Assembly (NCBI GenBank): GCA_021234155.1
Contig: JAJEKV010000011.1
Coordinates: 2,609,294-2,673,293, forward strand
Direction of reading: 5' to 3'
DNA: 64,000 nt
Origin: Isoetes taiwanensis
Taxonomy: Eukaryota; Streptophyta; Lycopodiopsida; Isoetales; Isoetaceae
Shown piece by piece: positions 11,515 through 21,454 of the stretch. Position 1 is the first letter of the stretch; each line of letters begins with the position of its first letter. The notes beneath the pieces were generated by a model. It was not told the origin of the DNA. It saw nothing but the letters and a program-made list of their open reading frames with translations, and made no database searches. Position numbers and translations under genes: made by a program.

Positions 11515-11871
11515 TTAAATATAGATTTGAAGAAATTTTTTAGCTATAATAAAGGCTAGCCTTTTATCAATCTTATCAATCTTATCAATCTTATGGAAGC
11601 CTTCAGTTGGTGGCCCATTGCAGCAATCTATTTCTACTTTAGGATTCCTAGCAAAGCTCTTGACTGCAAAGGTGTTTGCAGCATCTATTCTGCACATTTT
11701 GGAGTTCTCTAATTTCCTGTTTCTTTTACCATCTTTATATTTTTTACATTCATGTCTGCCTCCCTTGAGGGCAATGGATATCACACAGTACACGGTTCCG
11801 TTTTCACCCATGGATGACAAGCTCCGGCTTGCACCAGCGGTAATGCCATAACTGCATGTTTCTAAATTCAT
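11515..11871 (-). pseudogene. Possible CR4/CCR-type receptor ectodomain fragment
   Basis: The 118-codon frame contains AGASRSLSSMGENGTVYCVI and later CCNGPPTEGF. These resemble the repeated blades (glycine- and cysteine-containing, S-YGENG-V-C pattern) of the ACR4/CCR receptor-like kinase ectodomain in plants. The first residues could be a remnant signal or a run-on. The C-terminal end runs into a HKIDKIDKID repeat that comes from the microrepeat at 11566-11596 (ATCTTATCA). No kinase domain is nearby. The assignment rests on a short match. Confidence 0.3.
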
Positions 11872-12173
11872 ATTTTCGATCCAAGGTAAAAGTCTTCTTT
11901 GGTTGCCGTTATTGGTTTTTCTGGTCTGCTCGATAAATCTGGCTATGGTTTATGTTATTAATCAGAGAAAAACAATTCGAATATCGGGCCCCTCTGTCTT
12001 TTACTTCCAATATGGTATTGATTCTTTTCTTTTCTTCGTCATTTGTTCTCTGTCTTTGCCCAGAATTAGATCGGTTTTTTAAATGTTGAAGCAGTTGGAT
12101 ATGTTCGCGCTAGGGAACTGCCACCTTTGAGGGGTTTCCAGCCGGAAACCCCGAAAAGGGGGCGGCTCCCAGC

Positions 12174-12818
12174 CGTAATCCCCTGCTTCCTGGAAATTCC
12201 GTGCATCCCCCCTTTTTTTCTCTCTCCTCTGTTTCGCGATGGCGGAGGTCTCGAGGTCTACTCCGACGATCTTCGCGTAGGTCTTGGCTCTGGGCGCCAT
12301 ATTTTGTTCTGAGGTGATTAATGATGCTCCTCCAACTCCTGAATGAGTTTTGAGTGCGATTCTACTTAGTTTAGAACTGATTTTTTTCTTTGTTCTTTAT
12401 TTCTTCAAGATTCGTGTAGCTGAAGGCGCTCGACAGAAATAAGGTAAAGATTTATCTTATTTTAACTTCTGCTTCAAATTTTTATACCTTCTAATGTTTT
12501 TTCTTTGTTTCTAGGTTCTGAGGCTTTTTGAGTTTCGGATTCCAAGTTCTGAGGCTGTTGGACGAAGATTAAAGCAAGATCGAAGCAACATTTCCGAGTT
12601 CTTGCCAAGATTTCCGAGTTCTTGCAACGCTATTGGACGAGTTTTAGGTTCTGGACGAACATCAACATTTGAAGATTTGATGTTCTGTGGAAATTAATGT
12701 TTTGTGACACAACAAGAACGTCTGTAGTGGCGGCCCGCCAGGAAATCCTTGCCTAAAAAATACCCAAAAAGAACTTTCACTGGAAATTCGAGGAATTTCC
12801 AGGAAGCAGGGGTTTACG
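12174..12818. mobile_element. 645-bp foldback element with 27-bp TIRs
   Basis: The left end CGTAATCCCCTGCTTCCTGG... (12174-12200) is the inverted complement of 12792-12818 at 26 of 27 positions. Nothing coding lies between the ends. Directly outside both ends stands AGC, a possible 3-bp target duplication, but three bases are weak evidence. Size and structure fit a MITE-like non-autonomous DNA transposon; superfamily unknown. Confidence 0.65.
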
Positions 12819-14160
12819 AGCATGGATATGCCCACAGCCAATTGGGTATTTAAAGCCCAAACTATGTTCCTTCCCATTCCAGTGAATGCTGATTTTGCTG
12901 GAAATGTATTTTTGTGTCGAAATCTCATACAAATCTGTGCAGCGGCTATGCTGCAAAGGGAGATACTCTAGCTTAGAACAACCTTGATCATTAGCTCAAT
13001 TTTTAATTTGCTTCCACTGCCCGCCTGTTTCTCTGTTTCAGACTGTGCATAGCTTCAGTTCTAAGAATCAGTTGCCTTCTTTCCACCGGAGCATCTGACT
13101 AAAATTTTTGCCTCTTCATGCATCGTCTGTGTCCAGATTGAGGATTTATTTGCATCTTTTAGCAGTAAAACATTTTGCCTCGCCATTTTGCTAGATATGT
13201 TTAGAATCTGCCCGCATATTGTAGATCTTGGAGCTGTTCAAATTTGTGAAGGACAGGGCCAACAATCCAACATACGGACTTTCGCTCACACAATCTGTCC
13301 AGGTTTGAGACAATATCTCATGTTATACTAGTTGTTTGAAGCTACAACTTTTCTTATTTCCCATTAGAGTTTTTTTGAGGTCAAATAAGGGCCCTTACTC
13401 AATGCCACGTCAAAAAGCTCGCGGCCAATGGGGAGCCGAGCTTGTACAGAACTTTTTTACCGAGCCTTGGTTTCGCCTTTCCAGGTGTCAAATGCACGTA
13501 GCTTCGGTAATATCCGTGCCTCTAGCTTCGGGTGTCAGATTACACACGTAGCAATTATGACCGTTAGCTCCCGCCCTCAATTCCCGCTCAGGTATTTTCT
13601 TCAACAAAGTTTGCGCGAAGATCGATTGCCCGCGCCAAGGGAACTTCGATTTGCTCGGGAATAGCTTCGACCTGCGCCAAAGTGAGTTTCGACCACAAAA
13701 AAGCTTCGGTCAAGGTAAAATCACCGAGCCTTTCCTAGTATTTCGATTCCGCTCCACATTCTAATTTGAATTCTGTGACTTTAGATGGCTATAAGCTCTA
13801 TCACAATCGGAAATGGCTTTGAAAGCTTCGTGGTGTCGACCGGGAGCTTTGTTACACTCCAACCTGGAATGCGAGGTGAATAGCGAGTCAAAAGATGCAG
13901 GAGAAGTGATGTTTCTGCATATTGGAAGGCTTTGGTGGTCGGTTTTCGATCAGGCAAAGAGATATTTGTACAAGTGAGTCATGTATACACTCCAACAAAT
14001 ATGGCAAAAGAAAAAATAAGCAAGCGAAGAACTTTCCCACGGTTAGAAGCAAATTGTAAGTATGTACTTCTATGCAATCCATATCTAAATTAGTTCAGTT
14101 ACTTATCCAGTTCATTCCTATTCTCTCAGGTTTGTGTATATCTGATGTGTAGAACACAAT
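12818..14160. other. No gene recognised
   Basis: Short frames at 13336-13664 on the plus strand lack any domain I know. The words AGCTTCGGT and GCTTCGACC recur several times between 13500 and 13730 in a loose GC-rich patch. Confidence 0.35.
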
Positions 14161-14172
14161 CTCTTCACAGTA

Positions 14173-14457
14173 GTGTATTCCATTGCTTTCAACAAGATAT
14201 GGGCTCCTTGTTGTTCGAAGGTAGCATACCAGTGCAGCTCGCAAAAAAGGGGTATATGGTTCTGGAGGTATGAATACTCTCCACGAAAATCCAAGCTTAT
14301 TGAGCTTCCATTGCCCAGCCTGTCCGAGAGCTATCTTGAGGCCTCGAATGCCACTTCTGTCTTACTAGCACGGAGTAAGTTGTCACAGGAAATGTTTACG
14401 GCATTGAAGGAGAAGGGAGGTTTCTGCGGGCATGTGAAGACAAATTTAGGAAATTGA
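14173..14457 (+). CDS. Hypothetical 94-codon frame
   Basis: The frame has even, protein-like composition (LIELPLPSLSESYLEASNAT, then LSQEMFTALKEKGGF) and no low-complexity runs. It could be an exon of a degraded gene. No family is recognised and there is no supporting splice partner. Confidence 0.2.
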   Translation: MYSIAFNKIWAPCCSKVAYQCSSQKRGIWFWRYEYSPRKSKLIELPLPSLSESYLEASNATSVLLARSKLSQEMFTALKEKGGFCGHVKTNLGN

Positions 14458-14699
14458 TTTGTTCATTGCCTTATTCAAGATGTTCTGATTCAGGCCGATC
14501 GGTGGATAGTTTTTAGATAGTCTATTTCTTGAAGGTTAGAGTGCTCGACTTCATGATGGAGCTGAATCTTGAATGCACGAGGATAAGTCAAGACATGGTT
14601 TGGTTCAGATATTGCATCTGTATATGAATCTATGTAATATAAATATAAGTGACGATTAATTGGAGATCTATTGTATATTGATTGGAAAGGTTTGCTTTG

Positions 14700-14862
14700 A
14701 GTGTAACATAAAAAATTAAAGTAGCTACGATGCGAAAATATGAATATCATAAAATAAGGAAGTGTTGTTTTCGCACCGTAGGCACGGTGCGAAATTATGT
14801 ATACCATAAAATATGGAAGTAAAGTTGTTTTTTAAGACCGTAGCTACGGTGCGAAATTCATT
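14700..14862. repeat. Short palindromic repeats, TTTCGCACCGT/ACGGTGCGAAA
   Basis: Around 14768-14794 the sequence TTTCGCACCGT, three bases, ACGGTGCGAAA is an almost perfect palindrome. The flanking block (GCGAAA-TATG-ATA-CATAAAATA-GGAAGT) is repeated twice about 65 bp apart, and a third half-copy (CCGTAGCTACGGTGCGAAA) follows at about 14838. Confidence 0.6.
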
Positions 14863-14994
14863 AGAGGTTTGATGGAATCACTTAAGGGCCCAACCCCGAT
14901 GCCAGCATGGAAACCCACTAGGGTTGAGGCCTGAGACTCTAGGTTTCTAATGAACAGGTTGTAGATTCAAATCTGTATTTCATTAACAATCTCA

Positions 14995-15356
14995 AGAGCG
15001 TGGTTACAGTGCACATTTGCCATATCCATAACCAATGGTTACATGCATTTCGTACTGTGGCTATTATGCAACACTTTATTTCTTTCTTTTTAGGGCGTGG
15101 CTACAGTTGCCATGTCCACAGCCCAATGAATACATGCATTTCGTATTGCAACCACTGTGCCCTTTTTTTTTTTTTTTTTTTTTTTTTAGTTACGATCTTG
15201 AATTTGCCATGTCCATGTACTGAAACGGATACATGCATAAGATCAGAACCACGCCCTAAAAAAAAAATTTTTTTTTTTTTTAGGGCGTGGTTACAGTGCA
15301 AATTTGCCATGTCCATAGCCCGACGGATACATGCATTTCGCACTGTAACCACGCCC
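14995..15356. mobile_element. Cluster of four 70-76 bp hairpin elements
   Basis: Four related foldback units lie at about 14995-15065, 15092-15163, 15188-15258 and 15281-15356. The last is best preserved: it opens with AGGGCGTGGTTACAGTGC and closes with GCACTGTAACCACGCCC, arms that pair perfectly around a ~40-nt centre. Poly(T) (15163-15187) and an A10/T12 block (15258-15280) separate the last copies. A near-identical unit is at 27221-27296. Confidence 0.8.
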
Positions 15357-15371
15357 ATATCCGAATCTTCT

Positions 15372-15410
15372 GGGTTGGTAGCAACCAGCTGGGTTGGTAG
15401 CAACCAGGCG
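15372..15410. repeat. Two tandem copies of CTGGGTTGGTAGCAACCAG
   Basis: The 19-bp word occurs twice back to back at the edge of the hairpin cluster; each copy is itself an imperfect palindrome (CTGGTTGCTACCAACCCAG on the other strand). Confidence 0.6.
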
Positions 15411-15967
15411 GTCGTTTGGCGCCCATGCCCTAAACCAATTTACATGATTGACATGAAAAATTTAAATGTCAAAATTATACTTATTAATTTTGTATGGCAT
15501 TAAGCCATTTTTCATGTTTTTGTCAATTTTGTTTAACAAAGCCTAAGCATATAGCCAAGGTCTCCAAACTATTTTTCTTGCCATACTCATTGCAGTATGC
15601 AAGGCAAGGGAGCATTCCGCCCTCGACAAGTCCGTCAATTACTATCATCAATTTTGTTGACCCTAGCCAAGATGTGCATGTAATGGCCAATGTCTAGGTG
15701 ACCATAAATATCCAAGGAAAGTCTGCCTTAAATAAAGTCTGGGCGCTATGCAAAAAGCTCCAGATAAAACATAGCTCTAGTACTTTGAGCGTATGCAATA
15801 AAGGAGACTACACAGCTCTTAGTATTTTGAGCCAGTGTTGTGAGAGTACTTGACATCTCCTACAGCGGTATGAGCTTCACAAGTGCCGTAACTAGCTCTT
15901 ATGTTGCAATCGTCTCCAACCTGTTATATATATTTATATATATATCTGCAAGAATTATATACGAAAA

Positions 15968-17324
15968 TTGGCATTGAAAAGGGTACAAAGCCCAGATTTT
16001 GCAATATGTCAGGATGAGGACAATTACCCAAGCTCACCATTGGCAACCAAATTTTCATGCATGTATATGATGAAAAGATTTGCTAATGTGGACATAGAAG
16101 AAAACTTAGGGCTTCCTTATCTTATGGCAATATATAAGGTGCATAAAAAGAAATTCAGGTGGTTAACTAATGCATCCTCTTGTATTTTTACAAATATGGC
16201 CAATTGCATTACCTCGATTATACAAATATTAATTCCTGTCTTCAAGGAGATGTGCTGGTCACTAGACTCAAAGATTAAAAGATTTATGGGAGTGGGTACT
16301 AGATCATTTTGGTGGATTGACTCTACTATAGATCTAGTAATCAATTTACCTCAAACTATTAGACATACATGGGTCGCAGATATAGCAAGATGCTACGAGT
16401 CTATACCATTATTTGAAGAAGAGGGGATTACTACCATTTGTGATAAACTCTTTCAAAAAGCATTCCAGATGAAAGATCCACAAAAGTTATGTGTCCAGTA
16501 TGTGGCATCACAATATAAATGCTCATGGAGGAGGAATATTCCGGACTTCGGATTTTTACTTTGAGATCACCATTGGTGAACTTATGGCCATGAATAACTT
16601 TTTTGCTTACTTAACCATGTGGTACAACCGGGGAGACAGAGTATGGAAGCAAATTAGAGGAATCCCTATGGGTTTTTCTTGCTCCCCATTATGGTGCAAC
16701 TTGTACCTTTTGTATTATGAGTACAATTTTATAAGGAGATTAGCAAAGCTAGGGAAGACGGACCTTTTAGCTCTATTTGAAGGAACTTTTAGATATATGG
16801 ATGACTTGGGGGTAATAAATAATCCAATTATGGACTTATTTATTGACCCGTCGAAACCAAGACATGCAGATAATCCATATTGGATCTACCCATTAGAGTT
16901 CCTGGAAATTAAGAAGGACGACACAGACCAAATGTACTTGCAGTATGATTCTGCACTTCCCAGATGTAATTTCCTAAACCTGCATATTCAAGTTGTTGAC
17001 CTAATTGAGGGTTCGTATATTACAACAAGGTTTGATAAAAGGAGATTGCTCCCATTTAAATGTGTACAATTTATACGACTGGCGTCTAATAGAAAAATAA
17101 GCCAGTGTTACAACCTTATGATAGCACAAGTGATAATATTATTATATCTATGTAATCGCCCACAAGAATTCCTATCGGAATTGGGGAGAACATTGACCGT
17201 GTTTGTTAACAATGGCTTTAGCTTGGATCGGCTTAAGTCCATTGCTATAAAAACAATGGAGAACGTTTTGCACCCCTGGGGGCACCCATTCAGAGACATA
17301 TCGGCTATAAACAATGCATTTTAG
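15968..17324 (+). pseudogene. PLE reverse transcriptase (frameshifted copy)
   Basis: This is the RT core that would copy element RNA. Recognisable parts: the fingers motif YKVHKKKFRWLTNAS (15968 frame, residues ~55-70), motif A as VADIARCYESIPL, motif B as GIPMGFSCSPLWCNLYL and catalytic motif C as FRYMDDLGVIN. A NFLNLHI motif follows, and then a thumb region (FDKRRLLPF...NLMIAQ...NNGF) of the PLE/telomerase type. LINE or LTR RTs do not look like this. The frame breaks near 16555, where the other copy (near 22036) lacks one T and reads through. The break may therefore be a sequencing or recent error. The first methionine is not a true start: the copy is truncated 5', and the frame is open before it. 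There is no endonuclease domain after the thumb. Confidence 0.8.
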
Positions 17325-17611
17325 AAGGCCTGAGACAAGTTAATGGGTAATTATCTGGGTATTCGTTCTACTTTCCATATGGTGATTTTAACACCAATGT
17401 TCCAAAACCATCAAGCAACTTTATAATATGGAAGGATCTATAGTATGTTGGTAATTTTTTTAGAAAAAAGGGGAAATAGCATGGAACAATTTACCTTATG
17501 GAACCGCCTAAATTGGATTATATGGGGGCGGATTGGTTGAAATAATTCGGGTTGCGTAACAAACAAAGGGCGAAGCCGACACGGGCGACATTGTACCGGT
17601 GGGCTCTATCT

Positions 17612-18205
17612 CACGGATTGGATATTATCGGCCATATAAGGACCGGATCCCTGATTTCATAAGCTTGGGTCTCAGACTCGAAGTTATTTGCCGGCCGGTT
17701 TTTTTTTGCCGCGAAGGATTTTTTTTTTCAAAACGGTGCTTCTACAAAACCGGTTTAAGGTATAATATGAAATTTTGTTGATTTATTGATAAGAAGCATG
17801 GATTGATTGCTCGGACTTGATAAAATCGGCCCTATATGGCCCCTGATTTTCGGATTTGCATTCGGATATAGGCTTGGGTCTGCACACTAAATTATCTCGC
17901 CAGCCGGATTTGTGCCCGTGAAGATTTTTACAAGCTGTGCATCCACAAAGCTAAGGTATTATATCTGCAATTTTGTTGATTATCCATTTATATGTAGCAT
18001 GGATTTGCTGCCGGATTTGATAAAATCGGGCTTATAAGGCCCGGATTTCCAGTAATTTTGCTCGATATAGACCGGTGTTTGCACACGAGTTATTTGCTAG
18101 CCCGGTTTTGTGGCTCAAGGATTTCTCTAAAAGGCAACACAACTGGAAAATCCGCTTTTTCCCAAAGGACTCGATGCAATCCGCAAAATATAAGGTATTG
18201 GCATG
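17612..18205 (+). repeat. Three diverged ~200-bp repeats in the PLE 3' region
   Basis: Anchors GGATATTATCGGCC, TTGATAAAATCGGCCC and TTGATAAAATCGGGC stand near 17620, 17818 and 18017. Each unit then repeats, in order, a GGCC-TATA-GGCC palindrome, CTTGGGT-TGCACAC, GCCCGG-TTT, AAGGATTTT, a CTACAAA-AAGGTAT block and TTTTGTTGATTAT-CAT-GATT. The same three units recur at 23105-23690. Confidence 0.75.
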
Positions 18206-18254
18206 CTTAATTATTTTCTTCTCGCATTCTGAAAATTATTTCCTTCTATACTCA

Positions 18255-18350
18255 AAATTACATCGGATGGATTATAAGATGGTGGAGGAACTGGAGAATC
18301 TAGTTTTATGGAAGTAGAGGGCCTAAACGGACACTGCGGCTCAATGATAA
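18255..18350 (+). CDS. Putative 5' coding exon of the PLE ORF1
   Basis: ATGGATTATAAGATGGTGG at about 18268 opens a short acidic frame. In the downstream copy (about 23760-23840) the same place reads MDYKMVEETGESSFMEVEDE and continues to DSMIIR before a GT. On this copy a one-base difference closes the frame early. I infer that it is the first exon, spliced to the AG/AATCCAGATAATG acceptor at 19020, so that the pseudo-LTR supplies the start codon. Not demonstrated. Confidence 0.3.
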
Positions 18351-19019
18351 TCAAAGTCGATTATTTATATATTAGGTTATTGGGCTTGTCATAATGGGAG
18401 GTGAAAATCGCTTATAATATTCTTGTTCTGGATTTGTTTATTTTCTTTGTGTCGCTCATAAAGAGTCATTAAGAAAATTTGTGGGTTCTATTTAAGAAAC
18501 ATTAGGCATGCATGATTGGGACTAGACCTAGATTTCCCTAGATTCCTCGACACCGATAGCAAGGGGGGTTGTATAAAAAGCATTGACACCTGTCTTCCAC
18601 ATGCTGGCACCTGTACTAACACGTGTTCTGTCTTGTGACGGTGGCAGGTACCAGCTTTTCCCACTTGGAGTCGGGATTAATAAATCTTAGGACTAGTCCA
18701 GAACGCCATCATCATGCTATTTTATAGGGTTCTATTTTATTCGTTATTTTTTATGATTATCAAAATTTGTTAGATTATCTCCATATTCCTAGAAGTTAGC
18801 ATGTTTTAGTAAGTATCATGATTATAGATCCTGCATTGGGAAGGTTGCTATGACAATAGCATATATATATACATATATTTCTGACCTTAGAGGTTACCAC
18901 CTTAATGTCTCATGCATAATATTATCATGAGCATTGTCTATACATGATACTTACATTGCTTTTCAGGAATATTATTATGATATTATGGTAATGACTGACT
19001 TGTTTTATCCTCTGTATAG

Positions 19020-20642
19020 AATCCAGATAATGAAGGGGCTCCCGTATGGTATCCGGACCTAAAAAAGATTGGGTATGATGAAAATTTATGGGTTACTAGC
19101 CCTATTATCCAGACCCTCATGGTGATTATGTTAGATGCTCCAGGCCTCCATGAGTATATCCTTAATAGAGAAAACTCTCTCACTGAAAATGACTTCTCCA
19201 TTCTGAGCAATTTGGATGCTTCTCACTGGTTCCAACTGTTCCACACATATAGAAACGGTGGCAATGTACTTCAGCATTTGAAGTCATTGGAAACCAAATT
19301 GTTTGATATTGTGGAATCAGATAAAAAGGACCTGGAAATGTGTAAGCAAGTCCTTGAGCAGTTCAAGGACCTTAAACTGATTAATGGAGAATTATATCCC
19401 ATGTTAAAATGTGATGAGAGGACTTCTAATGTGGATCCAGATGGATCTAATCCTAAACTTAAGGGTATTACTCTTGATGCAGAGGCACAAGCCATCTCTA
19501 AAGAATACGCTGAGGAGCAGCTTCAAAAACAAAATAACCCTCTTTTATTTTTTAAGAGGTTCCCTACTCCACTTGTACCAAGACGATTGGTGGAACAATG
19601 GGCTGGAGATAAGGACAATAAAGTGTGGAAGCTCTATTGCTTCAACTTACTTGCCCCAATACCTATTGAGGCATATAGTTATTTGGGAGGAATAGAAGCT
19701 GATAAAATCTCTTATGCCACATTTAAGGATAAATATGCTAATTTTGCTAGCATGGGTACAGTGGTATGTGATAGGGAGACTAGTATTCAGAAGTACTCTT
19801 TGGCTTCATTTGATCCTTATAAATGTGCGGAGGAACCATTAATTGCCATGGTAAAAAAGGATCTGCCTACGGGTGGTAAATCAAGGGGGACTGACTATGA
19901 AATGAAATGGCCTAACTGGAAAAGGCCTTATTGCCGTTGTCCTCACCCCCAAAACTCATGTACCTCAAAAGGAATACTGTGGTTGGATCATGTACTGTGG
20001 TTCATGATGAATCATCTGGATTTATTCTTCAAGGGAGATTCCATTGTGTCTAGATGGAGTCAGTTTATTATTTGGACCTCCAATCCTGGGATTGAGGCCC
20101 TGATCCAGCAATGCCTGATCTTCCATTTCATTAGAAAATTTATGATGGAAGGGCTCCTGGAATATGTCAATAATCCAGATGCAAAATTATTTGGTAACCA
20201 CAATGCTAATGGGTTGAGATACATTGAGAGATTGTTAAAACCACCAAAATTTTCAGATTTTAATACTCCTTTGATGAAAAGACCAAGAGATGTGGAAGAA
20301 GCCCCTCCTGCACCGGATAGAAGGAATCGTGGAAGAGGTAGAGGGGAGCATAGAAGTGCACCAAGAGGTGGGGGGAGAAGTAATAGAGGCAGAGGAAGAT
20401 ATGAGCAACCCCATAGAGGGGCGCATATGGATAGGGCCCCCCCAGTGCCAAGAGGAGGAAGAAACCCACCTGGGAGGGGGGTTTTTATTCCTAGTGAAGG
20501 AAGAGGGGGCAGAACTTGGACTAGTAGCACCTCTGAGAGTGTCCAGATGGTGGGGAGCACCCCTATGTCTTCGGATCAGCAGCAAGATCATGCGCATTCA
20601 CCTTTAATGCCCAACAATTTGAATTATAGATGGGGCAATTGA
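19020..20642 (+). CDS. PLE ORF1, RGG-rich putative nucleic-acid-binding protein
   Basis: The frame is open from a good splice acceptor (CTCTGTATAG, then AATCCAGAT) at 19020. It passes the first methionine at 19119 and runs for 540 codons in all. I do not recognise the N-terminal 400 residues, which include FKRFPTPLVPRRLVEQW and a CRCPHPQNSC cysteine/histidine cluster that could bind metal. The C-terminal ~110 residues (from about 20290) are a low-complexity RGG/GRG tract (RNRGRGRGEHR, RGGGRSNRGRGR) of the kind that binds RNA. It precedes the RT frame with only ~70 bp between. The start exon probably lies in the upstream copy. Confidence 0.7.
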   Translation, partial: NPDNEGAPVWYPDLKKIGYDENLWVTSPIIQTLMVIMLDAPGLHEYILNRENSLTENDFSILSNLDASHWFQLFHTYRNGGNVLQHLKSLETKLFDIVESDKKDLEMCKQVLEQFKDLKLINGELYPMLKCDERTSNVDPDGSNPKLKGITLDAEAQAISKEYAEEQLQKQNNPLLFFKRFPTPLVPRRLVEQWAGDKDNKVWKLYCFNLLAPIPIEAYSYLGGIEADKISYATFKDKYANFASMGTVVCDRETSIQKYSLASFDPYKCAEEPLIAMVKKDLPTGGKSRGTDYEMKWPNWKRPYCRCPHPQNSCTSKGILWLDHVLWFMMNHLDLFFKGDSIVSRWSQFIIWTSNPGIEALIQQCLIFHFIRKFMMEGLLEYVNNPDAKLFGNHNANGLRYIERLLKPPKFSDFNTPLMKRPRDVEEAPPAPDRRNRGRGRGEHRSAPRGGGRSNRGRGRYEQPHRGAHMDRAPPVPRGGRNPPGRGVFIPSEGRGGRTWTSSTSESVQMVGSTPMSSDQQQDHAHSPLMPNNLNYRWGN

Positions 20643-20710
20643 TGGAAACATGACATGTGTTCTTGAAAAAAGTGTGTACTTTCTGTCTTTAATAGACTTT
20701 TTTATATTTC
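20643..20710 (+). other. Possible retained intron between ORF1 and RT frame
   Basis: The gap ends in a pyrimidine-rich TTTTTTATATTTCTTGCAG, a strong acceptor, directly before the next frame. Penelope-type elements are known to keep introns in genomic copies. A convincing GT donor near the end of ORF1 is not obvious. Confidence 0.35.
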
Positions 20711-21454
20711 TTGCAGGAAATGCAAGTTGTTTCTAAGTCTCTGTTGTTATCTATGGGAAGATATAAGATTGTTAAAGATAAGACTAGTGATACCTTTTAC
20801 ATACACTTATTGTATGTAAATAGGATTATGGAACTGGTCAATGTGAAAAAATTATTTATCACTTGTTGCCTAGAAGGCCTTGGTCTGGAAGATCCCAATG
20901 TGTTGGATAATATAGTATATGGCTGGAAATATCTTCCTAGTGTTAAATCCTCGTGGTATAAACCAAAGGATACTTTTTGCAATTTCTCATGCTTGACTAA
21001 TTTAAACTGTCAATGTGAATACATAACATGGTTTGAACCCTTCCTTCAGGATGGAGAAGATGCTAGTAAACATGTTACTACATTCTCCATTGACATATGT
21101 CACTATACAAGGGAAGATATTAAATTTGGTTTAAATCATATTCACCTTGAGGAACCTAATGTGGGACTTGTCATTATTGAAATAACTAAAGCATGGGAGT
21201 GTACTGTTCAAAGATTAGAAAATATTTATGGGGCGTTTCATACCTCGAGGAAGGAACGTTCAAAAATACTTATTAGACAAAAATCAAACAATTGGTGCAA
21301 GATGCAAAAATGTGACAAAAGAAAGAGGATTAGGATCCCAAAAAGACCTATTCTTGAATGCTATGAGGAGAAAAATGGTTACTTGAACACTTGTATATTT
21401 GGAGCGGATAAAGAGAGAATACCCTGTCTTTATCCGCAAGAATTATATACCTAA
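20711..21454 (+). CDS. PLE reverse transcriptase N-terminal region
   Basis: A 247-codon frame directly precedes the RT core and ends where the region shared with the upstream copy begins. It contains several Cys and His residues (CNFSCLTNLNCQCEY, then CKMQKCDKRKR) and a basic tail. After a one-base change the frame continues into the RT core, so ORF and RT were probably one polyprotein. No domain is recognised. Confidence 0.55.
   Translation: MQEMQVVSKSLLLSMGRYKIVKDKTSDTFYIHLLYVNRIMELVNVKKLFITCCLEGLGLEDPNVLDNIVYGWKYLPSVKSSWYKPKDTFCNFSCLTNLNCQCEYITWFEPFLQDGEDASKHVTTFSIDICHYTREDIKFGLNHIHLEEPNVGLVIIEITKAWECTVQRLENIYGAFHTSRKERSKILIRQKSNNWCKMQKCDKRKRIRIPKRPILECYEEKNGYLNTCIFGADKERIPCLYPQELYT

Larger units (their letters stand above)
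15943..18878 (+). mobile_element. Penelope-like element, upstream truncated copy
   Basis: The 2.9-kb copy begins at a TA-rich tract (15925-15945) inside the reading frame and ends at ATAGCATATATATATACATATAT. It aligns along its whole length with 21431-24366. PLEs are known for such partial tandem copies, where the upstream copy acts as a pseudo-LTR providing promoter and leader to the downstream copy. The coding part ends at 17324. About 1.55 kb of non-coding 3' region follows, holding a three-fold 200-bp repeat. No GIY-YIG endonuclease domain is seen after the reverse transcriptase. Confidence 0.8.

Noticed and set aside
15101-15403. Minus-strand frame with Lys runs near the hairpin cluster
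   Set aside because: Lysine runs are the poly(T) spacers; the rest is hairpin sequence.
17325-18880. Hammerhead ribozyme in the PLE pseudo-LTR
   Set aside because: I looked for CTGATGA followed by GAAA on both strands in both copies and did not find the core, although PLEs often carry one.
20060-20607. Proline- and serine-rich minus-strand frames opposite ORF1
   Set aside because: They are the complement of the RGG-coding tract and disappear with its codon bias.
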